DNA of 64,000 bases from Succinispira mobilis DSM 6222 (GTDB lineage Bacteria > Bacillota > Negativicutes > Acidaminococcales > Succinispiraceae), in the NCBI RefSeq assembly GCF_000384135.1, contig NZ_KB913028.1, forward strand, positions 1,757,198 through 1,821,197. The letters run 5' to 3'. Positions 26,534 to 36,817 of the stretch are shown piece after piece (within the stretch, counting starts at the first letter, position 1; every line of letters starts with the position of its first letter). A model generated the notes under the pieces. The model saw only the letters and a list, made by a program, of their open reading frames with translations. It was not told the DNA's origin and searched no databases. The position numbers were made by a program, and so were the translations under genes.

Positions 26534-27502
26534 TTATATTTTCAGCAAACGCTCTAAATAATCAATACTGAGGTTTTCAAATTCTTTAACTTCAGTGGCT
26601 CGATTAAACAAACCACGGTATTCTGTAGCAAACGGTAATCCTTTTACATAAGATAAAGCATGACGTCGCATTTCTTTTACTGCTATTATCTTACCTTTAT
26701 GTTGTACTAACAAATTCAAATGTTCCAGTAACATAGCAAATCGTTCTTCTAATGTTATTTGTTTAATTTCTTGTCCTTGCAATAATTGTGATATTTGTTG
26801 AAAAATCCAAGGATTACCTTCAGCACCTCTTCCAACCATAACTGCCGCACATCCTGTAAATTCAAACATTTCCTGAGCTTTAGCAGGAGTACTTATATCA
26901 CCATTACCAATAACTGGAATACTTACACTATCTACAACTTGTTTAATCACATTCCAATCTGCTTGGCCTTGATAAAATTGTTCACGAGTTCTAGCATGTA
27001 TTGCAATTGCATCCACTCCTGCTTTTGCAGCTTTTTGGGCAACTGTAATAGCATTAATACTATCCTTATCCCACCCACTTCTAATTTTCACAGTCAAAGG
27101 AATTTGCAAACTGTCTCGAACCCTTGCTAAAATCTCGTATACCAACTCTGGCTTCTTTAAAAGTGCCGAACCTTCATTATTATTTACTATTTTAGGGACT
27201 GGGCAACCCATATTAATATCAATAGCCGCCGCTCCCATTTTTTCTACTATTTTTGCCGCTTTCGCCAGTTCTTGTGGTTCATTGCCAAATAATTGAATCG
27301 CAACCGGTTGTTCCTCTGGTAAAGTTTTTAGCAAATCAAATGTTTTTTGATTATCGTAAAGTAACCCTTTAGCACTAACCATTTCACTAACTAACAAGCC
27401 CACACCTTGTTTTTTGCATAACAACCTAAAGGGCAAATCCGTTACTCCTGCCATTGGTGCTAATACTGTTGGTACCTTAAGCTGCATTTTCCCTAAAAAC
27501 AA
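26534..27502 (-). CDS. dusB: tRNA-dihydrouridine synthase B
   Basis: 322 residues from TTG 27502, which has AGGTGG upstream and gives the family start FLGKMQLKVPTVLAPMAGVTD. A longer reading to 27568 runs into the preceding hairpin and was rejected. FMN-dependent reduction of uridine in tRNA. Seen: INMGCPVPKI with the catalytic Cys, TVKIRSGWD, IHARTREQFYQG, VIGNGDI and GRGAEGNPWIF. Located in the conserved coaX-dusB-greA-lysS order. Confidence 0.96.
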   Translation of the reverse strand: MFLGKMQLKVPTVLAPMAGVTDLPFRLLCKKQGVGLLVSEMVSAKGLLYDNQKTFDLLKTLPEEQPVAIQLFGNEPQELAKAAKIVEKMGAAAIDINMGCPVPKIVNNNEGSALLKKPELVYEILARVRDSLQIPLTVKIRSGWDKDSINAITVAQKAAKAGVDAIAIHARTREQFYQGQADWNVIKQVVDSVSIPVIGNGDISTPAKAQEMFEFTGCAAVMVGRGAEGNPWIFQQISQLLQGQEIKQITLEERFAMLLEHLNLLVQHKGKIIAVKEMRRHALSYVKGLPFATEYRGLFNRATEVKEFENLSIDYLERLLKI

Positions 27503-27538
27503 ATTCTTATCCCACCTATTTTTAATTCTCTTTAGGCT

Positions 27539-27579
27539 GTTAAATAGCTGTAGTGGAAATCCCACCACAGCTATTTAAC
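27539..27579. other. Intercistronic hairpin between coaX and dusB
   Basis: GTTAAATAGCTGTAGTGG (27539-27556) pairs with its near-perfect complement ending at 27579, with one mismatch. On the minus strand, the direction of the flanking genes, no T run follows, so termination is unlikely; on plus a T-rich stretch follows. It may be an mRNA processing or stability element. Confidence 0.55.
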
Positions 27580-27588
27580 AAAATCTTT

Positions 27589-28365
27589 TTATCTAGGATT
27601 ACGTTCATGTAAAATTTGTAATCCATCTAAAGTCAAAAATGGTTCTACTGTATCAATAGTAGATGATTCTGCCGCCATTAAACTGGCCAAGCCGCCAGTT
27701 GCGACAACAAAAACCTCAGTTCCTAATTCGAGTTTCATTCGACGCACAATCTCATCAACCTGACCGACGAAACCATATATTATTCCCGATTGCATACTGC
27801 TAATAGTATTACGACAAATAACATTTTTAGGTTTTATTAACTCTATCCTTGGTAGTTTAGCCGCTCTTTGAAATAACGCTTCTGTAGCAATACCAATCCC
27901 AGGAGCTATTGCGCCCCCTAAATAATCTCCATTTAACGCTAATGCACAAAAAGTAGTTGCCGTACCAAAATCTACAACAATTAAGGGCATTTCTTTATCT
28001 TTATATTTTTCATAAGCAGCAATAGCATTAACTATTCTGTCTGCACCAACTTCGCGCGGATTTTCATATTTCAGACAAATTCCTGTCTTTATTCCTGGGC
28101 CTACAATCAAAGGGCGAATGTTAAAATATCTTTCGCACATTTTGCTTAGAGGTACTAACAATGGTGGCACTACTGTTGAAATAGCGATTGCATCTATATC
28201 TTGCATAGCGACATTGCTATACGCAAACATATTGCCTAATAAAATTCCATATTCATCTATAGTTTTTTGTCTATCAGTAGAAAACCGCCAATTTACAATT
28301 AGTTCCTTTTCTTTATAGACACCTGCCACAATATTAGTATTTCCCACATCAAGTACTAATAACAT
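27589..28365 (-). CDS. coaX: Type III pantothenate kinase
   Basis: 258 residues, first step of CoA synthesis. ASKHA-fold motifs: [14 protein letters not shown] at the N-terminus, [10 protein letters not shown] in the middle, and [19 protein letters not shown] with AGGAGG upstream. Lies downstream of ftsH, birA and bioY as in other Firmicutes. Confidence 0.97.
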   Translation of the reverse strand: MLLVLDVGNTNIVAGVYKEKELIVNWRFSTDRQKTIDEYGILLGNMFAYSNVAMQDIDAIAISTVVPPLLVPLSKMCERYFNIRPLIVGPGIKTGICLKYENPREVGADRIVNAIAAYEKYKDKEMPLIVVDFGTATTFCALALNGDYLGGAIAPGIGIATEALFQRAAKLPRIELIKPKNVICRNTISSMQSGIIYGFVGQVDEIVRRMKLELGTEVFVVATGGLASLMAAESSTIDTVEPFLTLDGLQILHERNPR

Positions 28366-28401
28366 TTTATCCTCCTAAAACATATAAAAAATTTAAATAA
28401 A

Positions 28402-28950
28402 TTAATTAGGAACTATATAGGCTAATGCTCTTTTAACTCTCAAGCCAATATATGCCGCCATTACTGCTTTTATTAAATCAAAAGGCAAAAATGGTATTAC
28501 CACCATTTTTATCGCTACATCCCAGGCTAAAGGTTTATTTAATACATACTTCATGCTTAAAACAAAACCAATAGTGCCTAAAACATATACCACTAGCAAA
28601 CCTAACATAAACACGATAAAGGTTAATTTGAATTTTGTCAAGCCTCGTTCTGAAAAAAAACCAATTAGATAAGCACTAACTAAAAACCCAATCAAAAATC
28701 CGCCCGTTGGACCTATAAACGTAGTTATGCCTGCTTTTCCACCCGCAAATACTGGTAAACCCAGACACCCAATCATAAACCAAACTAGAACACTAATACT
28801 AGCCCATTTTTTTCCTAAAATCAATCCAGTTAGAAAAATAAAAGCTATTTGCATACTATGAGGAACCAACCCGATCGGTATAATTATGTAGGAACTTATG
28901 CACAATAGTGCCGCAAAAAATGCAGCTAAAATCATTTTTTTTTGATTCAT
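28402..28950 (-). CDS. bioY: Biotin transporter substrate-binding protein BioY
   Basis: 182 residues with six hydrophobic segments; S component of an ECF biotin importer. BioY blocks are present: GLILGKKWASISVLVW, GLPVFAGGKAGITTFIGPTGGFLIGF. No BioM/BioN energising genes are adjacent, so a shared ECF module elsewhere is likely. It starts one base after birA ends. Confidence 0.95.
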   Translation of the reverse strand: MNQKKMILAAFFAALLCISSYIIIPIGLVPHSMQIAFIFLTGLILGKKWASISVLVWFMIGCLGLPVFAGGKAGITTFIGPTGGFLIGFLVSAYLIGFFSERGLTKFKLTFIVFMLGLLVVYVLGTIGFVLSMKYVLNKPLAWDVAIKMVVIPFLPFDLIKAVMAAYIGLRVKRALAYIVPN

Positions 28951-28951
28951 G

Positions 28952-29926
28952 TTATTTTCTCATCCTTATCGACACATCTCCAGCTAAAACTGTTTTCAAT
29001 TCCCCGTCACTTTCAACTATCAAGGCTCCATCTGCATCTATATCTACAGCACGACCTTCATAGCTTTCCTTAATGCCCTTAACCGTGACTGGTTTATTTA
29101 AAGTTATTGAGTACTTGCGCCACTCATCTAAAATTTGCGCAAATCCCTTGCTATTTACTTCTGCGTATCCTATTTCAAATTGTTTGCATATTTCCGCAAA
29201 TAATTCGAGTCGCGAAACTTTCCTATCCAAAACGTCATTTAAGCTAATAGCAATATCTTCTAATTCTTCTGGCAATTGTTGTTTGTTTAAATTTACATTA
29301 ATTCCCATTCCAATGACAATATAATTTATGCCATCCATTTGCGCATTCATTTCAGTTAAAATTCCTACCAACTTTTTGCCGTTTATAAAAATATCATTAG
29401 GCCATTTTATTCCTACACTAACTCCATATAATTTTGTAAAAACACGATGCAACATAACAGCTGCTAACAAGGTGCATTTAGCTGCTTCTTGCGGTAACCA
29501 CTCTGGGCGCAACACCACCGTCATCCAAAGGCCTTCACCTTTAGGCGAATACCAACCACGTTGAATTCTACCTTTACCTTTTAACTGTTCTTCTGCAACT
29601 ACAACTGTGCCGTGTACGGCTCCATTTTGAGCTTCTAATTTAGCCACATCATTAGTTGAAGATACACTATCATGATAGATTATATTGTGCCCTAGCCAAT
29701 CCGTCTTTAAATTTGCCGCTAACTCATGGGGCAATAATTTATCAGTTATTTCCTCTAAAACATACCCTTTTTTGCCGATAGTCAAAATGTTATAGCCTTC
29801 TTTTTTGAGCGTTTTTATATGTTTCCAAACCGCCATTCGCGAAACACCTAACTTTTGAGAAATTTTCTCACCCGAAAGCGGTTGTCGCTCTTGTGCCTTG
29901 AGAATTTCAAGTATTTTAAATTTCAC
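28952..29926 (-). CDS. birA: Bifunctional biotin-protein ligase and biotin operon repressor
   Basis: 324 residues. The N-terminal winged helix (LGVSRMAVWKHIKTLKKEGY) makes it a DNA-binding form; the central ligase carries GKGRIQRGWYSPKGEGLW and IGIKWPND-like VGIKWPNDIFINGKKLVGIL, and the C-terminal SH3-like domain ends it. It sits directly upstream of bioY, the likely target. I found no clear BirA operator in the 74-base upstream region. Confidence 0.96.
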   Translation of the reverse strand: MKFKILEILKAQERQPLSGEKISQKLGVSRMAVWKHIKTLKKEGYNILTIGKKGYVLEEITDKLLPHELAANLKTDWLGHNIIYHDSVSSTNDVAKLEAQNGAVHGTVVVAEEQLKGKGRIQRGWYSPKGEGLWMTVVLRPEWLPQEAAKCTLLAAVMLHRVFTKLYGVSVGIKWPNDIFINGKKLVGILTEMNAQMDGINYIVIGMGINVNLNKQQLPEELEDIAISLNDVLDRKVSRLELFAEICKQFEIGYAEVNSKGFAQILDEWRKYSITLNKPVTVKGIKESYEGRAVDIDADGALIVESDGELKTVLAGDVSIRMRK

Positions 29927-29953
29927 TTTTACTCACCCCTAAAATATATTAAC

Positions 29954-29982
29954 AAAATAGCAGGCACATTGCCTGCTATTTT
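29954..29982 (-). terminator. Terminator of ftsH
   Basis: AAAATAGCAGGC (29954-29965) pairs with GCCTGCTATTTT (29971-29982), with TTTTGTT following on the minus strand. Confidence 0.82.
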
Positions 29983-30000
29983 GCATATTAATCCCTAAAC

Positions 30001-31878
30001 TTATAGGGTTTCAGGTTGCTCTAAGGGAGTTTCCTCAACTGCATTTACAGTATCGGTTGACATTGCAACTTCTTCTGTCTGTTCTGAAGCACTTGCTGGC
30101 AACATAAGGTTTTCAATTTCCTTACCATCAATAGTCTCTTTTTCAAGTAATAGAGCCGCTATTGCATCAAGTTTATCCATATTTGCCAATAATAGTTGTT
30201 CAGTTTCTGAATAAGCTTCCTCAATAAAAGCTCGTACTTCTTTGTCAATTGAAAAAGCCACTTCTTCACTATAGTCTTTATCGCGTCCTAAGTCTCTACC
30301 TAAAAAGACTTGTTCTTGGCGTCTACCAAAAGTTATTGGCCCTAATTTCTCGCTCATACCATATTCGCAAATCATCTTCCGCGCCAAAGCGGTCGCTCTT
30401 TCCAAATCATTTTGAGCTCCTGTTGAAATTTCTTTCAAAACAATGGCCTCTGCTACTCGGCCACCTAAGAAAGTTTTCAATTGATCTAATAGTTCAGAGC
30501 GCGTTGCATAATAACGGTCTTCTTTAGGCAACATTAACGTGTAACCCCCAGCACGACCTCTAGGTATTATGGATACTTTATGAACTGGGTCAGTATGTTT
30601 CAATAGCATCCCAATGAGAGCATGTCCTGCCTCATGGTAAGCAGTTAAGCGACGTTCTTTATCGCTAATAACTCTACTTTTTCTCTCTGGTCCTGCTAAT
30701 ACACGCTCTACAGATTCTTCCATTGCATTCATATCAATAGTTTTACGATTTCTTCTAGCCGACAATAAAGCAGCTTCATTTACCAAGTTACTTAAATCTG
30801 CACCTGTAAATCCTGGAGTACGTCTAGCTAAAATACCCAAGTCTACTTCTGCATCCAAAGGTTTGCCTTTAACATGCACTTTTAAAATTTCTTCGCGTCC
30901 TTTAACATCAGGACGATCAACTACAATTTGACGGTCAAATCGACCTGGTCTTAACAATGCAGGATCTAAAATATCTGGCCGATTTGTTGCTGCAATCATT
31001 ATAATCCCTTCATTAGCACCAAAGCCATCCATTTCAACAAGCAATTGGTTTAAAGTTTGTTCACGCTCATCATGACCGCCACCTAACCCTGCACCACGTT
31101 GTCTACCTACAGCATCAATCTCATCAATAAATATAATACATGGGGCGTTTTTCTTCGCTTGCTCGAATAAATCACGTACCCGTGATGCACCAACCCCAAC
31201 AAACATTTCCACAAAATCAGAACCGCTAATACTAAAAAACGGAACCCCAGCCTCACCAGCTACAGCCTTTGCCAACAAAGTTTTCCCTGTTCCTGGAGGT
31301 CCAAATAGTAAAACACCTTTGGGTATCCTAGCACCTAAATCATTAAATTTTTTAGGGTGTTTTAAAAACTCTACAACTTCTTCTAACTCTTGCTTGCACT
31401 CATCAGCGCCAGCCACATCAGCAAAAGTTATCTTTAATTTTTCTTCACCATATAACTTAGCTTTACTTTTACCAAAGGACATAACACGACCGCCGCCGCC
31501 TTGAGTTTGTTGCATTATAAAGAACCAAACTCCAATAAGCAGCAACATTGGCAAAATGGACGAAAAAATACTAGTCCACCATGGCGGTTGAGGTGGCAAT
31601 TCTGCTTTTATTTCTACATCATTTGCCCGTAAATTTGTAATTAATTCTGGATCACGTGGTGCTATAGTTGTAAAATCCTTTCCTGACTGTAATTTGCCGG
31701 AAATAAAATTATCTACTATAGTTACTTGGGTTATTTCTTTTTGCTCTACTTGTTTTATAAATTGACTATAACTTATTTCTTGCTTAACATTTGTCTTCGC
31801 AGAATAAAAATCTATTAATGATATAGCAATTATAATTATCAACAAATATACACTTACATTTCTAAAAAACTTATTCAA
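30001..31878 (-). CDS. ftsH: ATP-dependent membrane zinc metalloprotease FtsH
   Basis: 625 residues. Two transmembrane segments (about 8-25 and 105-125) flank an extracytoplasmic domain. The AAA module carries Walker A GPPGTGKT, Walker B IIFIDEID and the SRH ([19 protein letters not shown]). The peptidase zinc site is HEAGH with a downstream Asp. It degrades membrane and short-lived cytosolic proteins. It follows hpt; a possible own promoter lies at 31944-31973. Confidence 0.98.
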   Translation of the reverse strand: MNKFFRNVSVYLLIIIIAISLIDFYSAKTNVKQEISYSQFIKQVEQKEITQVTIVDNFISGKLQSGKDFTTIAPRDPELITNLRANDVEIKAELPPQPPWWTSIFSSILPMLLLIGVWFFIMQQTQGGGGRVMSFGKSKAKLYGEEKLKITFADVAGADECKQELEEVVEFLKHPKKFNDLGARIPKGVLLFGPPGTGKTLLAKAVAGEAGVPFFSISGSDFVEMFVGVGASRVRDLFEQAKKNAPCIIFIDEIDAVGRQRGAGLGGGHDEREQTLNQLLVEMDGFGANEGIIMIAATNRPDILDPALLRPGRFDRQIVVDRPDVKGREEILKVHVKGKPLDAEVDLGILARRTPGFTGADLSNLVNEAALLSARRNRKTIDMNAMEESVERVLAGPERKSRVISDKERRLTAYHEAGHALIGMLLKHTDPVHKVSIIPRGRAGGYTLMLPKEDRYYATRSELLDQLKTFLGGRVAEAIVLKEISTGAQNDLERATALARKMICEYGMSEKLGPITFGRRQEQVFLGRDLGRDKDYSEEVAFSIDKEVRAFIEEAYSETEQLLLANMDKLDAIAALLLEKETIDGKEIENLMLPASASEQTEEVAMSTDTVNAVEETPLEQPETL

Positions 31879-31943
31879 CTCATTACCTCCTTCTAAAAAT
31901 AAAGAGACAGCTTCTGCTCTAGCACTATATGCTACATTTTTAT

Positions 31944-31973
31944 ATAATACACTAAAAACCCTAACTTTAACAA
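31944..31973 (-). promoter_or_regulatory. Possible ftsH promoter
   Basis: TTGTTA (31968-31973) and TATTAT (31944-31949), spacing 18, in the 126-base gap after hpt; an AT-rich hairpin at about 31977-32002 next to the hpt stop may end the upstream transcript. Confidence 0.45.
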
Positions 31974-32004
31974 GCTAAAATTAACAAATTTTTGTTAATT
32001 TTAT

Positions 32005-32547
32005 TTAATTATCCTGCCAAACACTATCTTTTAGTATCCCTATGTAAGGAAGATTTCTGTATTTTTCAGCATAATCTAGCCCATAACCAACCACAAACTG
32101 ATCTGGAATCTTAAAACCTACATAATCTGCTTTAATAGGCTTAACTCGTCTTTCTGGCTTATCTAGCAAGGTAATAATATTAAAACTTTTTGCCTGTTTA
32201 CTAATGAAATATTCCTTTAAGCAACTTAACGTATTACCAGTATCTATGATATCTTCGACCAATAAAACGTGCTCATTAGTAACATCCATCCTTACATCTA
32301 AATAGATATTAACACAGCCAGCACTAATTGTTCGCTCCCCATAAGAACTTGCGATCATAAAATCAAATTTTACTGGCATATCCAATTTTCTAATTAGATC
32401 CATCATAAACATTGTAGACCCTTTTAAGACACCAACAATGCAAATAGCTTCCCCTTTATACAAATTATTTAATTCACACGCTAACTCAGTTATTCGCGCC
32501 GCAATTTGCGTCTCACTTAATAATATTTTTTCAATATCTGCATGCAT
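32005..32547 (-). CDS. hpt: Hypoxanthine phosphoribosyltransferase
   Basis: 180 residues; salvages hypoxanthine and guanine with PRPP. The PRPP motif is VLLVEDIIDTGNTL, and the base-binding loop KPERRVKPIKADYVGFKIPDQFVVGYGLDY is typical of Firmicutes HprT. Position tilS-hpt-ftsH is conserved. Confidence 0.97.
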   Translation of the reverse strand: MHADIEKILLSETQIAARITELACELNNLYKGEAICIVGVLKGSTMFMMDLIRKLDMPVKFDFMIASSYGERTISAGCVNIYLDVRMDVTNEHVLLVEDIIDTGNTLSCLKEYFISKQAKSFNIITLLDKPERRVKPIKADYVGFKIPDQFVVGYGLDYAEKYRNLPYIGILKDSVWQDN

Positions 32548-32575
32548 TAACTCTAAACTCCTTATATTTTTTTAA

Positions 32576-33946
32576 TCACTGGATATATTCTATAATAATA
32601 TAGCTACTTTTTCCAGCATTATCTACAAAATCAACTGTAAATTTTCTGTGTCCTACTACCCAAACCACCTGCCCATTATATTCTACTAGTGGTATGGAAT
32701 CACGCTTAAAACTATCTATTTTTCGTTCTATAAAAAACTCTTTTAATTTTTTCCTGCCCACATTAACAATATTAATCTTATCGCCAACACGCCGAGTTCT
32801 AATTTTTATTTTGGTAACATTCGGTACAAAAGGCAAACACAAGATATTATTTTTTTCTATTGTAGGCAATTCTTTTTGCATTGTCACCATAAAAATTTTC
32901 CCATAAAAATCGTATTTACCAGCTTTTTCTAAAATAATCTCTTGGTCATTAGCAACATTTTCTAGTGGCTTAGCCAACTGTAAAACTAAATTCTCATATT
33001 GCAACTTAGCCCAAATTTTCCCAGGCAACTCAATGGTTTTTCCTGTAGCCTTAACCTGCACTAAGTTATATATCGCTTCCAAATGAACATTACCAAGACC
33101 TTGTTTGTCGCCTTTTAACTTTTCCACAGCTAGCAACACTACGCGCAAAAAAATCGCCTTATGCAAGCTTGCTAATTCTTGTCGTTTTATCATTACTACT
33201 TGTTCTTGTTTAATTATTTGAGCGCCGATAAGTTCTGCTTGCTTCTGCATATAATCATCTTCAACTTGCAATAACTGGATATTACGACCTAGCACCTCTA
33301 TTATCTTAGGATTATACTTGTTCTTAATATACGGAATTAGTTCTTTTCGAACACTATTTCGCAAGTACTCTAATTGTTCATTGCTTTTATCTTGGCAATA
33401 TATTAATTTATGTATTCGGCAGTAAGTTTCAATTTCCGGACGTGAAACCCCTAACAAAGGTCTTAATAAGTCTTTTTGTTTAGGCAATATACCTTTTAAA
33501 CCACTTAAACCAGCACCTCGCAGCATGTTTAAAAAAAATGTTTCTGCTTGATCATTTTTTGTATGTGCCGTAATAATAATCTCCGCCGCATATTTTAGTT
33601 TTACCGCCCTCAAAGCAGCATACCTTAACTGCCGGGCAGCAGTCTCAATGCTCAAACTTTGCTGCATCGCCCAAGCCTTAACATCTACATGTTCTAATGC
33701 AAAAATCAACTCATTGTTTTGACAATAGGTTTCAACAACTCTTGCATCTTCTTTAGAATCATCGCCTCGTAATTGGTGATTAACATGACAAACAATAATC
33801 TCGCCGCCTTCTTGAGCGACAAAGCGTTGCATCAAATGTAATAAACAAAGAGAATCAGCGCCTCCAGAACAAGCAACTATTACTCTTTGTTTTGGTTGCA
33901 AGAGCTCCTGCTTTTTTATATTATTAGCAAAATTTTCGTAGAGCAC
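32576..33946 (-). CDS. tilS: tRNA(Ile)-lysidine synthetase
   Basis: 457 residues from GTG 33946, with GGGAAGGTG upstream; the in-frame start at 33970 lies before that ribosome site. It modifies C34 of tRNA-Ile(CAU). The N-terminal PP-loop IVACSGGADSLCLLHLM, CHVNHQLRG and TAHTKNDQAETFFLNMLRG are present, and the C-terminal tRNA-binding part (RTRRVGDKINI) is complete. Confidence 0.96.
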   Translation of the reverse strand: MLYENFANNIKKQELLQPKQRVIVACSGGADSLCLLHLMQRFVAQEGGEIIVCHVNHQLRGDDSKEDARVVETYCQNNELIFALEHVDVKAWAMQQSLSIETAARQLRYAALRAVKLKYAAEIIITAHTKNDQAETFFLNMLRGAGLSGLKGILPKQKDLLRPLLGVSRPEIETYCRIHKLIYCQDKSNEQLEYLRNSVRKELIPYIKNKYNPKIIEVLGRNIQLLQVEDDYMQKQAELIGAQIIKQEQVVMIKRQELASLHKAIFLRVVLLAVEKLKGDKQGLGNVHLEAIYNLVQVKATGKTIELPGKIWAKLQYENLVLQLAKPLENVANDQEIILEKAGKYDFYGKIFMVTMQKELPTIEKNNILCLPFVPNVTKIKIRTRRVGDKINIVNVGRKKLKEFFIERKIDSFKRDSIPLVEYNGQVVWVVGHRKFTVDFVDNAGKSSYIIIEYIQ

Positions 33947-33985
33947 AAAATCACCTTCCCAAATTGTCACACAAAAAATAAACTA

Positions 33986-34032
33986 GGACCGTCTCAAAAT
34001 TTCGTTACAAATACGCTATTTTGAAACAGTCC
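33986..34032 (-). terminator. Terminator of the S1-domain gene
   Basis: GGACTGTTTCAAAAT pairs (with G-U pairs) with ATTTTGAGACGGTCC; the minus strand then reads TAGTTTATTTTTTG. Lies between the S1-domain gene and tilS. Confidence 0.7.
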
Positions 34033-34051
34033 AAATATTACAAAAACACTT

Positions 34052-34495
34052 CTAGCCTTTACGACTAGCACCTCGTCCACCACGTTTTGATTCCGTATTT
34101 CTTTTTAAGTCTAATAACCGATCATCACTGTCTTTAATAAATTTCGACAACTTATCTTCAAAGGTTAAAGTTGGAGCAATTTTAGGTGCTCTTTTAGAAT
34201 CTGAATAAGAACGGTTTTCTCTATTAGGTACTCGCGGTTTAACTGGTTCTACTGGTTTAGGTGGCATCAATTGTTTTATAGATAAACCAATTTTCCCGCG
34301 CTCATCTACAGATAAAACTTTTACCGTAACCTTATCCTTTTCTTTCAAAAAATCCTTTACGTCTTTTACATATACATCTGAGACTTCTGAAATATGGATT
34401 AATCCTATTTTCCCTTCGCCTAAGTCGACAAACGCCCCAAAATTGGTGATGCCAGTAACAACACCTTCAACTACAGCTCCTACTTCAATTGACAT
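34052..34495 (-). CDS. S1 RNA-binding domain protein (YabR-like)
   Basis: 147 residues. Residues 1-72 form one S1 domain (GAVVEGVVTGITNFGAFVDL, GLIHISEVSD, VKVLSVDERGKIGLSIK); the rest is a basic, disordered tail rich in Pro, Arg and Lys (ending RGGRGASRKG). The divIC neighbourhood identifies it with YabR of Bacillus, whose exact role is unknown. Confidence 0.93.
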   Translation of the reverse strand: MSIEVGAVVEGVVTGITNFGAFVDLGEGKIGLIHISEVSDVYVKDVKDFLKEKDKVTVKVLSVDERGKIGLSIKQLMPPKPVEPVKPRVPNRENRSYSDSKRAPKIAPTLTFEDKLSKFIKDSDDRLLDLKRNTESKRGGRGASRKG

Positions 34496-34622
34496 ATAAA
34501 AAATAAGCCTCCTTGATAATTGCTTAATACAAACTACTTTGATTATACACTTTTAAGATTTACAGTGTCAATTCCAAAATAAATAATATTTATACAGCAT
34601 ATTTTTGTTAACCTGTGAAAAA

Positions 34623-36749
34623 TTATTTTCGTTGTTTTTTCTCACAAATCACAACCTGGCTTTTGCCACGATCTTTTGCTAAATATAATGCTTTATCCGC
34701 ATTAACATACAATTGCTTATAATTTTTCCCATGCTCAGGATAAAAAGCAACCCCCACACTAGCCGAAATTTCTTGAAATTTTCCTGCTTTGCTATATTGG
34801 CGATTTATGGCTTTTACAATTAGCTCGGCAATCTCTAAAACTTTTTGCTGACTGCTAGCAGCTGGTAAGAAAACCAAAAATTCATCCCCGCCAACCCTAC
34901 CAATTATTGAGCGCGCATCCATAATATTCCTTACTATATCAGCAATCTCCACCAAAACCTTGTCCCCAAATAAATGTCCAAACTTATCATTGATATTTTT
35001 GAAATAATCTAAATCATACAGTAGTAATGCTTGAACTCCACTTAGTGCCTCTTCTGAATTCAAAAATTTTTCTACATATTTTTGTGTAGCTTGTTTATTG
35101 TAAAACCCAGTTAATGCATCTCTTTCCGAACGATAAATAAGTTTCAATTCATGTTTTTTTCGTTCATCAATATCTTCAATATGCATTAAACCTTTTACTT
35201 CTTTCGAGAAATTATCCTCTAATAAATATAATTTGCAAACCATCCAGCGTATTGTCCCATCTGCTTGCCTGCGCCGAAACTCTAAATAAATATTTTTATT
35301 GCCTGAATAAAATTGTTGTAAGATATTTTCCCGCGAGAAAGTTGCTAAATACTCCGAAACATCTTCTTCGTGTACAAATTTTTTAGCACTCAATAAAATT
35401 TGCTGTGTGTAATCACTCGAACATGAAGCATCGCAATCTTTTATTAGCAACTCCTTCCCGCGCGTAATAATATTTTTAGTAATATTCATTTCCAAAACAA
35501 AGGTATTGCTTTCTATTAAAAATTTATTATAGCGTTCATTTTCAGCCATTCTTTTTTCGTTAGTCTTAACCTCAGTAATATCAGCTACTTGAAAATAGGC
35601 AATTATCTCTTTAGTCATACTATGTTCTAGTAGACAGGCATTGCTTTCCAACCATTTATATTTCTTGGAATCTATCATTTTGCGGTAACCAAAGCTATAC
35701 TGAAACCTGCCTGCTGCAAACCGTTTTTTTATATTTTCTGCAGAAAAATTTTGCAAATATTGTTCGCGATCTTGCGGATGTACAAATTCATTAGCAAATA
35801 CGTTTATAAACTTAGAAAAACTATCCCCTACATTAGCCGCGTATTCTTTTGGTAGTGTCTTAATTGGTTCGATGAATTCATCTTTGTTTATATTAACTAC
35901 ATAAGCACTGCTAGCTTTTGAGGCTAATATTTCTTTGTATTGTTTTTCTTGAACTAAAAGTTTTTCTGCTGTTATATCTTTCGCGATACCCATTACACAA
36001 ATTGGTAAAACATCGTCTACTTGAATATTTTGTAGTCTTACATTGTACATGCGGTATTCAGAATTGCGCCAAACCACAATTTCAGTTTCAACTTGCTCTT
36101 CACTACCCCTTATTTTATCAAAAGCCGCTAAAAAATCAGCTACACTACTTTTGTATAATAACCCATAAGCCAAAATCCTGTTTAAAAATCGATTAATAGT
36201 CTTGGGAAACCCATTTTTTCTAGCAATATTTTTATCGAACACAACTTTGTCTTTGTCAGGATAGTAATCAAATAAAATTAGTTCGGCATTATTCTTTATG
36301 ACCTCAAATCTTTTTTCGTTTAAAGCTACTTGTGCTGTTTTCAAAACTAACTGTTCATATAATTTTTCACATTGACTATCAGTAGCTGCTGAAAAATGGG
36401 CATGCGCAACTTTAAACCGCTGTTTTTCTTGAATACAAAGCATACTAAAGCGAATGCTTCTTGTTAGCTTCGTTTGTTCTGACACGTCTAGTACCCCATG
36501 TACTAGACAAGTTTTTTCATCTATAATAATCGTATCATATCTTTCAGCGCAAATATCTAAAGCTCCCACTCTTTTTAAGACTAGTAAGTTATCTACATCA
36601 CTATCCTTAAAAGCTTTCCCAGAACTATGAATGCCGATATATTCAGCTCCTTTAATATAAACATCTTTAAACGTATTTTTTTGACCGTCTATAAAATATT
36701 CTCTAAATTTTTTCTTGACAAATTCAACAGCTAACTCAGCTAATTCCAT
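34623..36749 (-). CDS. PAS-domain diguanylate cyclase with SnoaL/NTF2-like N-terminal region
   Basis: 708 residues. The first 125 or so resemble a SnoaL/NTF2-like sensor fold (KDVYIKGAEYIGIHSSGKAF). Two or three PAS segments follow, with clear PAC ends (RRRQADGTIRWMVCKLYLLE). The GGDEF domain (about 545-700) has DALTGFYNK, LLYDLDYFKNIND, HLFGDKVL and an intact GRVGGDEF. No RxxD inhibitory site precedes GGDEF, so product inhibition there is unlikely. No EAL domain. Two starts compete: ATG 36749 with GGAGG, chosen here, and ATG 36818, which overlaps the divIC stop as TAATG and would add 23 residues. Makes c-di-GMP in response to an unknown cytoplasmic signal. Confidence 0.88.
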   Translation of the reverse strand: MELAELAVEFVKKKFREYFIDGQKNTFKDVYIKGAEYIGIHSSGKAFKDSDVDNLLVLKRVGALDICAERYDTIIIDEKTCLVHGVLDVSEQTKLTRSIRFSMLCIQEKQRFKVAHAHFSAATDSQCEKLYEQLVLKTAQVALNEKRFEVIKNNAELILFDYYPDKDKVVFDKNIARKNGFPKTINRFLNRILAYGLLYKSSVADFLAAFDKIRGSEEQVETEIVVWRNSEYRMYNVRLQNIQVDDVLPICVMGIAKDITAEKLLVQEKQYKEILASKASSAYVVNINKDEFIEPIKTLPKEYAANVGDSFSKFINVFANEFVHPQDREQYLQNFSAENIKKRFAAGRFQYSFGYRKMIDSKKYKWLESNACLLEHSMTKEIIAYFQVADITEVKTNEKRMAENERYNKFLIESNTFVLEMNITKNIITRGKELLIKDCDASCSSDYTQQILLSAKKFVHEEDVSEYLATFSRENILQQFYSGNKNIYLEFRRRQADGTIRWMVCKLYLLEDNFSKEVKGLMHIEDIDERKKHELKLIYRSERDALTGFYNKQATQKYVEKFLNSEEALSGVQALLLYDLDYFKNINDKFGHLFGDKVLVEIADIVRNIMDARSIIGRVGGDEFLVFLPAASSQQKVLEIAELIVKAINRQYSKAGKFQEISASVGVAFYPEHGKNYKQLYVNADKALYLAKDRGKSQVVICEKKQRK

Positions 36750-36817
36750 TTTTTCCTCCATTTTGACATAATTGCAGTCAATACCTTGTACGTCTAAAAA
36801 TATAACGTTTTTGTTCA

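Noticed and set aside
26795..27130. 111-codon plus-strand ORF
   Set aside because: Antisense to dusB; Cys/Ser/Thr-rich low-complexity translation without ribosome site.
33986..34032. MITE or insertion-sequence ends
   Set aside because: The inverted repeats are ordinary terminator arms with a following T stretch; no target duplication or second copy was seen.
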